Assembly (NCBI GenBank): GCA_030770535.1
Contig: JASVEC010000183.1
Coordinates: 1-34,879 of the forward strand
Source: Batkoa obscura
Taxonomy: Eukaryota > Entomophthoromycota > Entomophthoromycetes > Entomophthorales > Batkoaceae
Direction of reading: 5' to 3'
DNA length: 34,879 nt
The position numbers were made by a program, and so were the translations under genes. Position 1 is the stretch's first letter; each line of letters opens with the position of its first letter. The notes below the pieces were generated by a model. That model was not told the origin of the DNA, searched no databases, and was given only the letters and a program-made list of their open reading frames with translations. Below, one piece after another: positions 1 to 9,513 of the stretch.

Positions 1-3000
1 ATCAGTTGAAAGAATGCCTTCATTCAACTGTATTCAGTTAACTCACACATTACAGTGAAAAGATTCTTCTTACATTAGAGAAATTATTCGTGAAGAAGAC
101 CGTCAAACTAGAGTTACTTTACTTGAATATCTTAAATCTTTACATTCATTTGAATGGATGAACTTTATCAACGACACTAAAGTATTAGAAGAAGAAAATA
201 CAGTTTATACTGATGAAGATCCACCATCCTCTATAAGATCGTTTTCAGGCTATTCTGCTGATGAAAAATCCGAAATTGATGATTTACCACTTTATTATGT
301 TGGTTTTAAGTCAGCTTCACCAGAATATGTCCTTCGTACTAGAATTTGGGCTTCTTTAAGATCTCAAACCCTTTATCGAACTATTTCTGGATTTATGAAT
401 TATGCACGTGCCATTAAAGCTTTATATCGAGTTGAGAACCCAGATATGGTCAAATTATATTCTGGACATGGTAATATGCTGGAAAGAAAGATTGATATAA
501 TGGTACGTAGAAAATTCCGATTTTTAATTTCTATGCAAAGATATTGTAGTTTTACAGCAGCTGAAAAAGAGGATGTAGAATTTTTACTTAAAGCTTACCC
601 AGACTTACAAATTGCCTATCTATTAGAAATAACCAGAGAAACCGAAGATGGACCAGAAGTTCAATATTTCAGTTGTTTAATCGATGGTCATTGTGAAAAA
701 CTTGAAGATGGTTCAAGAAAACCTAGATATATGATTGAACTACCTGGTCATCCTATCCTTGGTGATGGTAAAGCTGATAATCAAAATCACTCCATTATAT
801 TTACGCGAGGTGAATACATTCAATTAATCGATGCTAACCAAGATAATTACCTTGAAGAAGCCATGAAGATTCGTAATATTCTAGCTGAATTTGAAGGGTT
901 TGAAGTAGATTCTTCCATTTCACCTTATTCTGGACATGCAAAAGATCATTATAAACCACCAGTTGCTATTGTAGGAGCAAGAGAGTATATCTTTTCAGAA
1001 AATATCGGTGTATTAGGAGATGTTGCTGCTGGTAAAGAACAAACATTTGGTACCATGACGCAGCGTATTATGGCTAAAATTGGTGGTAAACTTCATTATG
1101 GTCATCCTGATTTCTTAAATTCTATATTTATGAATACTCGTGGTGGTGTAAGTAAAGCTCAAAAAGGTTTACATCTTAATGAAGATATTTATGCTGGTAT
1201 GAATGCTTTCCAAAGAGGTGGTAGAATTAAGCATATTGAATACTATCAATGTGGTAAAGGTCGTGATCTTGGATTTTCTTCTATTTTATCCTTTAATACT
1301 AAGATCGGTACTGGTATGGGTGAACAAATACTTTCTAGAGAACAATATTACCTTGGTACCCAACTTCCTTTAGATCGATTTTTAACCTTTTATTACGCTC
1401 ATCCTGGTTTTCATGTTAATAATGTTATGATTACGATTGCTACTCAATTACTTATGGTAGTCTTACTTGGTCTTGGTAGTTTATACGTTACCAATGAAAA
1501 TATTTGTGAACAGAATGAAGATCTTACAGCAGCCCCTAAACCAACTGGATGTTTCAATGTATGGCCTATTCTAAGTTGGATTGTAGCTACCATTATCTCC
1601 ATTTTTATTGTGTTTGCTATTTCTTACCTTCCCTTCTTTTTACAAGTATTCAGTGAACAAGGATTTACACGTACTCTATTAAGGCTTGGAAAACACTTTT
1701 TATCCTTTTCTCCAGTATTTGAAATCTTTGCTAATCAAATCTATTCTGCTTCATTACTCAGTAATTTAAGTTATGGTGGTGCTACCTACATAGCTACTGG
1801 TCGTGGTTTTGCTACCACTCGCACCTCATTTGCAAACCTTTACTCAAGGTTTGCAGCTTCGAGTATCTATTCTGGTGTAAGAATTTTCTTCATGATCTTG
1901 TTTGCTTCAATTAATATTTGGGTGCCACATTATATTTATTTCTGGATCATGGCCTTATCATTGTGTATAGCTCCCTTCTTATTTAATCCTCATGAATTTT
2001 CACCTGTTGATTTTATCTTAGATTATCGTGATTTTATCAAATGGTTATCTGCTGGAAATTCAACACAAACTAAATATTCTTGGGTTACTCATTGTCGTAT
2101 TTTACGTACCAAAGTTACCGGTTATAAACGTCGTAAATTGGGCCAAGTTGATCATTCTGCTCCTACTCCACGTGCCAATAAATGGGCTTTGATTTTCCCA
2201 CAAGTTATATTCCCAATTCTTTCTGCAGTTGTTATGGTTGCCATTTATTCTTACTTAGGTAGTATGACTGGTCGTAAACATGCAATCTTCCGTGTGGGTG
2301 CTGCTGCTTTAGGTCCTATTGCCCTTAATGCAGCTGTCTTATTGGTCTTATTCTTTGTTTCTTTATTAATGGGTCCAATCGTCAATATGTGTTTCAAACC
2401 ATTTGGTAATATAATAGCCGGAATAGCTCATGGATGGTCCGTATTGGTTGTAATCATTTTCTTTTTATTATTATTAATGTTAGAAAATTGGGAATTACCA
2501 AGTGCTATTTTGGGTATGATAGCATCTGTATTTGTACAAAGAGCTATCTTCCAGATTATTGAATCTTTATTATTAACCAGGGAAACAAGTAATGAAGCTT
2601 GTAATGTAGCTTGGTGGACTGGTAGATGGGGTTCTCAAGGCTTAGGATTTATGGCATTAACTCAACCACTAAGAGAGTTTTTATGTAAAATCATTGAAAT
2701 GTCTTATTTCGCTACAGATTTTATTACTGGTCATTTTATTATGATTGTATTATTCCCAGTTACATTAGTTCCATTAATTGATCGTTGGCATTCAGCTATG
2801 TTGTTTTGGTTAAGACCGTCTCAGCAAATTCCAGCACCAATCTATTCAGTGAAACAAATCAAAAAGCGTAGAAGAAGATATATCGGTTATTTAATCTTGT
2901 TTATACTTGTTGAAGTTATATTATTGGCTGTACTTATTGTACCTGCATTGATCGGTAGCAAAATTGGGTTTAAACCTTCCTCTATCTCATTTCTTAAGGA

Positions 3001-3013
3001 TTATCTTATCTAA
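1..3013 (+). CDS. FKS1: 1,3-beta-glucan synthase catalytic subunit, C-terminal half (partial)
   Basis: GT48 glucan synthase, the plasma-membrane enzyme that makes cell-wall 1,3-beta-glucan from UDP-glucose and is activated by Rho1. An uninterrupted frame runs from 158 to 3013. The real protein begins before the window, because family proteins are about 1,900 residues. Counting from the methionine at 158, conserved blocks include RGEYIQLIDANQDNYLEEA, IFSENIGVLGDVAAGKEQ, GKLHYGHPDFLN, QCGKGRDLGFSSIL, GTGMGEQ, LGTQLPLDRF and YYAHPGFHVNN. About eight to ten membrane segments follow from roughly residue 415 to the end. No intron is seen. Upstream of 158 the conserved text continues as REIIREEDRQTRVTLLEYLKSLHSFEW. 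In the first ~90 bases, MPSF, HYSEKILLTL and REIIRE lie in different frames, so the 5' edge holds at least two indels. Sequence error at a contig end is the simplest explanation. The family call is very secure; the 5' edge is not. Confidence 0.95.
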
Positions 3014-3605
3014 GAAAATCATCCTATTTTCTTCATTATATAATATTATAATTGCATCCTATCTTTACTTTATTCATTAATATAAAATAAAATTGATTTT
3101 TTAAAAGTAGTTTTTATTTATAAAGTTTATAGTTTTTATTATTATTAAATAATTAGATTCAAATTAACTTGATGATCAATTTGAGATTAAAATGATAAAT
3201 TAAAGATTTTAAAAATAAGCTTTATTTTAAATCAATATTGAGACATAGATTCGTAATAAAATTTTCAATTGCCCATCCTATAGTTCCAATACTTATCTTC
3301 TTTTTTAATTTAATGTCATTGTTTATCTATTTTTACTTTTATTCTATTTATTAAAGTATAAATCTATAATACTTCATTTTATTATTATATAGTTTTTATT
3401 TCTAAAAACAAATGGGGGGACGTATTTTTGTATTTAACAATTTTACTACCAATTTTTGCATTAAATAATGCTTAAAAAGATGAAAAAAGTGATCAAGCCA
3501 AAAAAAAATATCCCCAAATTTTAACAGTCACATAAAAAGTATTTAAAAAATGAAAAGGTTTATTTCGACTAATTATACAATTAAATTCAATGATCCCCAT
3601 TAGGT
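3014..3605. other. Intergenic, FKS 3' flank to B12D-like copy 1
   Basis: AT-rich spacer between the + strand FKS stop and the - strand B12D-like copy 1, so the two genes converge. The only structure I can support is MITE copy 1 at 3412-3517. No tRNA or further coding signal is visible. Confidence 0.6.
3412..3517 (+). mobile_element. Hairpin MITE, copy 1
   Basis: Member of the ~103-bp MITE family described at 5692. The left end reads ATGGGGGGACGTATTTTTG and the right end AAAATATCCCCA. The internal TTTAACAATTTTACT and GCTTAAAAAGATGAAAAAAGTGA blocks are recognisable but diverged, so this is an older copy. Confidence 0.7.
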
Positions 3606-3806
3606 TCAATAGTCCTTATCTTCTGATTTAGTTCTACCTTCCCAGTCAAATGGCACTGTATGGATATGTCGACTATTAAGATGTTGCATTGTTTTCGTGG
3701 TCATAGTATAAACACCAAAAGATAGAGCAAATGTCAAAATGGCTACCAATGGATAAACTTCAGGTTTAAGTTTTAAAGCTAAAGATTTGGATTTATTTAA
3801 AAACAT
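3606..3806 (-). CDS. B12D/MLRQ (NDUFA4-like) small membrane protein, array copy 1
   Basis: A 66-residue protein if translation starts at the MFLNKSKS methionine (3806). An in-frame extension further upstream is a TTTG microsatellite translation, and every sister gene starts at the same MFLN/MVLR point. The core KPEVYPLVAI followed by a ~20-residue hydrophobic stretch is the signature of the B12D/MLRQ family (PF06522). Family members are small single-span proteins of the mitochondrial inner membrane, associated with complex I or cytochrome oxidase in other eukaryotes. The tail (HTVPFDWEGRTK) lacks the PEKLDHLQGII motif found in copies 3 and 4, so this may be the ancestral-type member. It is the most distant in the array and is separated from the rest by about 2 kb rich in MITEs. 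A TATA-like run lies at 3872-3890 upstream on the - strand. The exact respiratory role is inferred from family resemblance only. Confidence 0.65.
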   Translation of the reverse strand: MFLNKSKSLALKLKPEVYPLVAILTFALSFGVYTMTTKTMQHLNSRHIHTVPFDWEGRTKSEDKDY

Positions 3807-4084
3807 CTGGATTGTTTGTTTTGTTTGTTTTGTTTGTTTGTTTGTTTTGATATAAATTTTTACTAGCACATTTTATTTATTTATATACTATTAACTTGAC
3901 TCCATAAGCTTACTAGGATTATTAGATCATTATTGAATAGACCGTAGTTAGAATACAGGTTTAATGAATATGACAATTTTTAGAATAAAAATATATTATA
4001 AAGATTCTAATATTAACTACCGGATAATTCAAAAATCAGACCACTACTTAATTTTTGAGTATTTTTAAAATAAGAAATAGAATT

Positions 4085-4176
4085 AGGAATCTATTTTTTG
4101 GTTCTATTTGTTCATTTTTTTAAGCATTATTAAGTGGAAAAATTAGCAGTAATGTTCTTCAATAAAAAAAGATGAC
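4085..4176 (-). mobile_element. Hairpin MITE, degenerate copy 2 (inverted)
   Basis: Matches the reverse orientation of the family: TTTTTTGGTTCTA, then TTTTTTTAAGCATTATTAAG, TGGAAAAATTAGCAGTAATG and TTCTTCAATAAAAAAAG. The terminal GGGG/CCCC blocks have decayed, so the ends are approximate. Confidence 0.5.
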
Positions 4177-4868
4177 TAATTATAAGTTTTTAAAATCCAT
4201 TCTTCGGATGGATCTTAGATAAAAATCAGACCATTATTAACTCAGCTTTTCAATTTTTTAGAATTGACAGGAAAATCCCAATTTATCTGCGCAATCTTTA
4301 ATATTTTTTTTGAATCAATTCAAATTTTGACAGATGAATCTATTTTTAAATTAGTGAAATATATTACTTATGACTTGATTTTTACTAAATAGAATTCCAT
4401 TTTAAAATTATCCCATTTACTCTTTTAAGACTAGAAATAAATTACTGCATATAGTTTAAAGCATTTAGACACAATTTTAATATATCATTTGAAGTGAATT
4501 TGTTAACTTTAATCCTTAATTTCAACCTGTAAACAACCCCTAATCTTAAACTTTAACAAGCTATATAGATAATTAAAATGTCTTGATATACTTTATTTTC
4601 TTGATTATTTTATATATAATACAAAAGTTGGACAATTTCCTGATAACTTTTAAAACACATCTTCAATATTGGCGCCATTTTTAATTTCCCGAACTTTTAT
4701 TTTTATTTCTATTCATAAAAGTCGATCAAGTATGACATCATGGTTCGGTTATTTCCTATGATTATCTATCGAACCTTAAGATATCTAAAATTCTTTTTAT
4801 TATAATTCTAATAATCTAACAAATTTCAATAATAACAACTTATTATTTCTATTATATTGATAATAATG

Positions 4869-4972
4869 TATGGGAATGTATTTTTTTATCTAAGAATTTT
4901 ACTAAATAATCTTTCCACTCAAATAGCGCTCAAAAGATGGAAAAGTAATGAAATTAAAAAAATATCTCCATA
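4869..4972 (+). mobile_element. Hairpin MITE, copy 3
   Basis: Left end TATGGGAATGTATTTTTTTA, core CCACTCAAATAGCGCTCAAA, right end AAAAAAATATCTCCATA. Both termini carry TA. Length is about 104 bp. Confidence 0.75.
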
Positions 4973-4992
4973 TCTTATACTATAATAGTTAG

Positions 4993-5140
4993 AATAACAA
5001 TGGTAAAGTGTTATAATTGCTATTTTATTTTGCTATTTTGTTAACATCTCATTATAATAGCAAGTAATATGATTATTTTTGTCAATATAATAAATTAGTA
5101 ACAAAACCAGTATCAGCAATAATACTTTACCATTATTTTA
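4993..5140. repeat. Imperfect terminal inverted repeat, possible second MITE family
   Basis: The left arm at 4993-5020 contains AATGGTAAAGTGTTATAATTGC. The reverse complement of the right arm at 5115-5140 contains AATGGTAAAGTATTATTGC. The spacing would give an element of ~150 bp. The loop is pure AT and no target duplication is clear, so this may be a weak or chance structure. Confidence 0.35.
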
Positions 5141-5691
5141 TTATTGTTTTATTATACATCATTTTAGTTTTGATTAATTGTATTATTAAAATAATATTAT
5201 CATTTTGAGATTGATGTTGAGATGACTGCTACATTGGTTCATAACAATAATGATAAAATAAATAATAAATAATAAAATAATAAATAATAATAAATAATAA
5301 TAAATTATAAATTATAAAAATAAATTATTGTTATTATATTAACAAAAGTATGCTATCAAAATAGAATACTTTTTAAGCACTGTATCATATATTGATAGCA
5401 ACAATAGCACTAACCCTAATAATAATTTATCGTTGAATCAATACTTATTTATATTAATAGCGTTATATCATTATCATTGTTATTATTGATATTAGTAGTT
5501 TATTTTTTAGACAAAAAAGAAAGACAAAATAACTAACAATGATTTTTTATTTTTCACTACAATATAAATAATGTTATAGTAGTAATAATGGTAAACTATT
5601 TATATAAATATTATTTATTCTATATTGTATACTATAAATTTAGTTTAAAAATGATCACAATTTTATTTTTAGATATAAATTTCAATAACTA

Positions 5692-5794
5692 TATGGGGGT
5701 GTTTTTTTGTGTTTAAGAATTTTACTAACAATCTTTCTACTCAAATAGCGCTTAAAAAATGGAAAAATAATGAAATCAAAAAAACATCCCCATA
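5692..5794 (+). mobile_element. Hairpin MITE, well-preserved reference copy
   Basis: About 103 bp, bounded by TA. The terminal inverted repeats are near-perfect over ~17 bp: the left end reads TATGGGGGTGTTTTTTTG and the reverse complement of the right end reads TATGGGGATGTTTTTTTG. Inside lie TTTAAGAATTTTACTAACAA, then CCACTCAAATAGCGCTTAAA, then TGGAAAAATAATGAAATC. A second, inner complementary pair (TTTCTACTC-side against TGGAAAAA) means the whole unit can fold into a long hairpin. No coding capacity is present. Short length, TIRs and a TA target suggest a Tc1/mariner-type non-autonomous element. Thirteen copies lie in the window. Confidence 0.85.
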
Positions 5795-5871
5795 TAAAAA
5801 ACAAAAAAGTTGAAATATTTATTAAACTTACTTCCATTTACTCTCAATTTTAACAATTTCTTTTAAATTTG

Positions 5872-6065
5872 CTATTCATTTTTTATCCTTCTATTTTCCC
5901 CTTCTAAACTTAATTCCTTTTCATCCACATTGCTATCATCATGTTCTTTCACCTTTATATGTAGAATTTATGCAGAAATAGGCCCGATAATACCTAACAA
6001 CAATACAAATGAATAAACTTCTAGTTGGATTTTTTTATACAGTAAAGATTTTGCTTTAAGATCAT
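5872..6065 (-). pseudogene. B12D/MLRQ-like array copy 2, broken
   Basis: On the - strand from the ATG at 6065-6063 the translation aligns to the family: M-I-L, then IQLEVYSFVLLLGII across the PEVYPL/membrane region, then a charged tail DEKELSLEGENRRIKNE ending in TAG. Two lesions are visible against the intact sisters. One is a one-base shift at the A-run before IQLEVYS, and the other is an in-frame TAA within the membrane segment. The MILKQ start aligns with MFLNR of the intact copies. It keeps the upstream block seen before the other copies (about 6110-6200). This is a decayed duplicate rather than an active gene. Confidence 0.65.
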
Positions 6066-6274
6066 CTTAATATTTATTTTATCTTTGATCTCTAGCCTTG
6101 TTTCTTTTTTATATATTATAAATATTAGTATATAAGCTTACTATGATTATTTTGCTACTATTGAGTAATTATAACTAAGAGCTTAGAGGTTGAATCTATA
6201 ACAGTGACTTGAAGTATAAAAGCATAGAAAATTAATCATAAAAACTAATCAAAAATAAAATAAAAAATACAAAT

Positions 6275-6544
6275 TTATTTTGACTTGTGTTCACTTTCAC
6301 TCTCAATAATTCCTTGTAAATGGTCCAACTTTTCTGGATTAACATGAGCTGTGACCTCCTCTTTATGTCTACCACCTGAGTATAATATATTTTTATTTAT
6401 TTGTTGATTATTAATATATCGTCTTGATTCTTTATAAACAGTATAACCACCAATAGTAGCAGCAACGCCTACAATCGCTACCAAAGGGTAAACTTCTGGC
6501 TCAATTTTCAAGTGTAATAAAGATCTTGCTCGGTTTAAAAACAT
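6275..6544 (-). CDS. B12D/MLRQ-like small membrane protein, array copy 3
   Basis: An 89-residue protein starting at MFLNRARSLLHL (6544). Upstream in-frame codons exist, but the sister alignment supports this start. The N-terminal amphipathic stretch (residues 1-12) resembles a mitochondrial targeting or interface helix. Residues ~13-36 (KIEPEVYPLVAIVGVAATIG) form the B12D-type single membrane span, closely matching the PEVYPL motif of the family. The C-terminal tail carries GGRHKEEV and PEKLDHLQGIIESE, nearly identical in copy 4, which points to a recent duplication between 3 and 4. A TATA-like TATAAAAAA lies about 45-50 bp upstream. Likely a mitochondrial inner-membrane protein; the function of the extra tail is unknown. 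Confidence 0.7.
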   Translation of the reverse strand: MFLNRARSLLHLKIEPEVYPLVAIVGVAATIGGYTVYKESRRYINNQQINKNILYSGGRHKEEVTAHVNPEKLDHLQGIIESESEHKSK

Positions 6545-6838
6545 TTTTAAAGATTTTTCTTTTATTCTTTTACTATCATAATGTCTCTTTTTTATACTAT
6601 AGTTTAGCATATAAACTCCTTGTCATTTTTATGTCATTTTAGTAAATTAACCATACCTAGAAATCAAATTAACAAACGTAATAAGTTTCAAAATAATGTC
6701 AAATCTTTTTATAAATAATTGACATTTTTTGGGCAAATTTAAAATGATAACTGTTTATAAAATGATTTGATAAATTTATAATCTGCAAAATTGACTATTT
6801 AAAACTTCAAAGCTAAGAAAGGTTAAAAATATTAATAT

Positions 6839-7102
6839 TTATTTCGACTTCTTCTCACTTTCAATAATTCCTTGTAAATGATCTAACTTTTCTGGACTGA
6901 CATGAACTTTGATTTCTTCTTTATGTCTACCACCTGAATTTAGTACAGTCATATCTCTATGCTTATCACTAATATATCGCTTTGACTCTTTAAAGATAGT
7001 GTACCCTGCAACAGTACAACCAGCGCCTACAATTATTATTAAAGGATAAATTTGTGGCTCAATGTTTAGATGTAATAAAGATTTGGCTCGATTTAAAAAC
7101 AT
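6839..7102 (-). CDS. B12D/MLRQ-like small membrane protein, array copy 4
   Basis: An 87-residue protein with the same plan as copy 3: MFLNRAKSLLHLNIEP start, QIYPL motif in place of EVYPL, a hydrophobic span with glycines (VGAGCTVAGYTIF), KESKRY, then GGRHKEEI and PEKLDHLQGIIESE. The tail is almost identical to copy 3, whereas the membrane segments differ more, including a Cys unique to this copy. Spacing to copy 3 is 294 bp. No intron. Family assignment is by motif; the physiological partner is unknown. Confidence 0.7.
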   Translation of the reverse strand: MFLNRAKSLLHLNIEPQIYPLIIIVGAGCTVAGYTIFKESKRYISDKHRDMTVLNSGGRHKEEIKVHVSPEKLDHLQGIIESEKKSK

Positions 7103-7327
7103 TCAATTATTTATTTTATTTTCTACTTTGACTTCATCATTGTTTACTTCTTTATATATCGTGATTTGACTAGGCAAGCTTCTTATCATTGTTATATCAT
7201 TGTTTAATCACCAGTTAAGAGCTTAAAGTTTAATCATACTAATGATATAGATGATAAAAGATCAAGTTAAAAATATCTAAAATTAATCTTCAAACAATTC
7301 ATAAAAAACGAGAGAAACTTATTAAAC

Positions 7328-7589
7328 TTATTTATGATCACTACTAACATCAATAGCCTCACTTAAGTTGTTTAATTCCTCAGATTTCACTTTCACTTTC
7401 ACTTCTTTTTTGTTTCTGTCATCTAATCTTAATTCTTCCTTATCCATTTTCTTATTATAGTTAAAGGTCTGGTCTCCTCTATAAAGAGCACAAACATTAC
7501 CAACCTCAACAATGCTTAATACTGTTATTAATGGGTGGATTTGAGTCAACTTTAAAATGAAATAAAGACCTTACTCGGTTTAGATACAT
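7328..7589 (-). pseudogene. B12D/MLRQ-like array copy 5, frameshifted
   Basis: From the ATG at 7589 the first frame gives MYLNRVRSLFHFKVD, matching MFLNRARSLLHLKIE of copy 3. The rest of the gene continues in another frame as TQIHPLITVLSIVEVG and then LDDRNKKEVKVKVKSEELNN, which matches the IYPL span and the tail of the family. A two-base loss, or one-base gain, at the IEP junction explains this. The glycine-rich span is also eroded. Without the shift it would encode about 88 residues, the family length. Confidence 0.65.
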
Positions 7590-7841
7590 TTTATGGACTT
7601 ACTAATTTATTTTTTTTATATTATCAATTCATTTTTTATATACTATAATTATCACTATATGAGCCTACTATCATTATCCTATCATTATTAAATAACTGTA
7701 ACTTAGGAACTAAAGCTTATAGAATATTAGCATTAATGATTCAATCATAAAAAGTCAAAAACATTAAAGCTCCACCAGCAGTTTAATTGTTCCTAAATTC
7801 CGAAAACGAAAATGCATTAAGGAAAAAGTAATAAATAAGGT

Positions 7842-8112
7842 TTATTTCTTATTATTATCATACTCAATGTTAATTATTCCCTTTAACCTCATCAATTCTT
7901 TTTTTCTTACTTAGTTCCGTCTTCCAAATTCAACTCCTTCCTCTTTCTTTCTATTTTCCTACTACAGATATATTGCTTAGTCTTTACATATAATATATAG
8001 CCAATAATAGTTTCAACTACACCCAATATCAGCACCAGTAGGTAGTAAATAGTGGGTTTAATTTTTTAAAGGGATTAAAAGGCTTTGCTTTGATCGGTTT
8101 AAATTTAATAAG
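7842..8112 (-). pseudogene. B12D/MLRQ-like array copy 6, broken
   Basis: The remains align along the full family: LNRSKQSLL at the N-end without an ATG, then IKPTIYYLLVLILGVVETII across the membrane span, VKTKQYI, a lysine/arginine-rich stretch ending NLEDGTK, and finally ELMRLKGIINIEYDNNKK, matching the EKLDHLQGIIESE tail. The pieces lie in different frames with at least two shifts plus a stop, so it is clearly inactive. It shares the neighbouring upstream block (about 8150-8230). Confidence 0.6.
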
Positions 8113-8350
8113 TTATTTTAATTTTCTTGCTATCATCAATTATTTTATATATTATGATATTGTTATCATTGCTGAATAGCTATAGTTAAATGGTTAAAAT
8201 CATCTTGATTATAATGTTGATTGATTGTAAAAGGCTAAATCAACTGAATTTCAAAAAAAAATTAAGGAAATTAAAAATCAGAAAATTAAAACGATAAAAC
8301 CAGACTAAAAAAATACACAAATTTATTATATCTCATTTTTCCTTCTACAT

Positions 8351-8608
8351 CTACTCTTTCTTTCCACCATGAATATGATCCAGATTTTTTAACTCGGAGG
8401 GCTCAATATTAGCTTTCATATGCGTTCTTAATCGCCCATTTGTTTTCAATTCACCATCAATAACATCATGTTGATTTGTATGTTGTTCTTTTTTTCGATA
8501 CATAGTGTAACCAGCAATGGCTCCAATTCCACCTAGAATTGCAGCTAATGGAAAAATTTCAGGATCCATTCTCCAATGAAGTAAGGAAGTTGCTTTACGA
8601 AGTACCAT
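8351..8608 (-). CDS. B12D/MLRQ-like small membrane protein, array copy 7
   Basis: An intact 85-residue protein. MVLRKATSLLHW is the amphipathic start. MDPEIFPLAAILGGIGAIAG is the B12D-type single span at about residues 14-33, followed by YTMYRKKEQH. The tail has NGRLRTHMKANIEPSELKNLDHIHG, a diverged form of the copy 3/4 tail with the LDH core retained. It lies at the upstream end of the array, divergent from CIA2 across 318 bp. A TATA-like TATATA is about 65 bp upstream on the - strand. Single-span inner mitochondrial membrane topology is inferred from the family. Confidence 0.7.
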   Translation of the reverse strand: MVLRKATSLLHWRMDPEIFPLAAILGGIGAIAGYTMYRKKEQHTNQHDVIDGELKTNGRLRTHMKANIEPSELKNLDHIHGGKKE

Positions 8609-8926
8609 ATTTGAATTGATTTTTAGTTAAGTTAATTATAGTTTTATTATTTTAAGGAGATGATAGGGGGTTTATATACTTATTATCTACCTATTATACA
8701 AATTTGAGCGTCATTTTTTATCATTATTTCAAAATTAGTGATTCAATTGTAAGTATGAGATCAAATTTAAGTTTAGATCATAAGTCTTTCGATTGCAAAA
8801 TTATAATAGTTAAAGATGCAATTTATGCCTTTTCGAAAAAAGATAACAAATTATGCAGACTAAGGAAAATTTGAAAGAATAAAAGTTAAGATTAAAAATT
8901 GATTTTCATTAAAACTTACAAAAAAT
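8609..8926. promoter_or_regulatory. Divergent promoter region, B12D-like copy 7 / CIA2
   Basis: 318 bp between head-to-head genes. On the - strand side there is a GTATATAAACC box (rc of about 8668-8680) upstream of copy 7. No clear TATA box is seen immediately before CIA2. The assignment rests on gene arrangement, not on recognised factor sites. Confidence 0.4.
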
Positions 8927-9513
8927 ATGGGTAGTAGTAAATTAGTCAACGCGAATCCAATAATTTATAATACTACATCTATCAGTCGAGAGTTAGGTCA
9001 AGAAGCATTTGATGAAAATATTCGAGATGAATTTGATTCCTTAGAGATATTTGATTTAATTAAGAATATTAATGATCCAGAACATCCATTGACTTTAGAA
9101 CAATTAAATGTGATTCAAAAAGATCATATTTTTATTAATGATATTAAAAATAAAGTTCATGTTCAATTTACTCCTACAATTCCTCATTGTTCTATGGCTA
9201 CTTTAATTGGTTTATGTATTAGAGTGAGATTATTAAGGAGTTTACCTCCTAGGTTTAAAGTAAGTAAAATAATTAATTGATTGAAGATTTAAAAGTTAAA
9301 TTTTTTTATATTAGATTGATATTACCGTTAGAGAAGGTACTCATCAGTCAGAATTAGCTGGTAAACTTTTTTATTTATTTTAACATGATTTTGTTTAATA
9401 GTTTAAAAATAGTAAACAAACAATTAAATGATAAAGAAAGAGTATCAGCTGCATTAGAAAATCAAAGTTTATTGGAAGTAGTAAATCAGTGTTTATCAAC
9501 TACTTCAGATTAA
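8927..9513 (+). CDS. CIA2: CIA2/MIP18 family protein, cytosolic Fe-S targeting (3 exons)
   Basis: Component of the CIA targeting complex (Cia1-Cia2-Met18), which hands 4Fe-4S clusters to nuclear and cytosolic apoproteins. Hand-spliced model: exons 8927-9259, 9315-9360 and 9413-9513, giving 159 residues. Introns are GTAAGT...TTAG (55 nt) and GTAAAC...AATAG (52 nt). The second acceptor is the downstream of two adjacent AGs, because the first puts TAA in frame. Conserved blocks are [25 protein letters not shown], the reactive-cysteine region [18 protein letters not shown], then [19 protein letters not shown] and [11 protein letters not shown]. Length and all motifs are as in yeast Cia2 and human CIAO2B. 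It is intact. DRE2, of the same pathway, lies 4.4 kb away on the opposite strand. Confidence 0.93.

Larger units (their letters stand above)
3807..5871. other. Long AT-rich intergenic stretch inside the B12D-like array
   Basis: About 2 kb without a supportable gene. It holds the duplicated upstream block of copy 1 (about 3890-3960), MITE copies at 4085-4176, 4869-4972 and 5692-5794, an imperfect terminal inverted repeat pair at 4993-5020 and 5115-5140, and low-complexity AAT/AAAT runs at about 5253-5330. Confidence 0.6.

Noticed and set aside
23-60. A 26-nt GT...AG intron in the FKS edge
   Set aside because: Far shorter than all other introns here, and conserved coding text (TVFS, HYSEK) lies within it; indels fit better.
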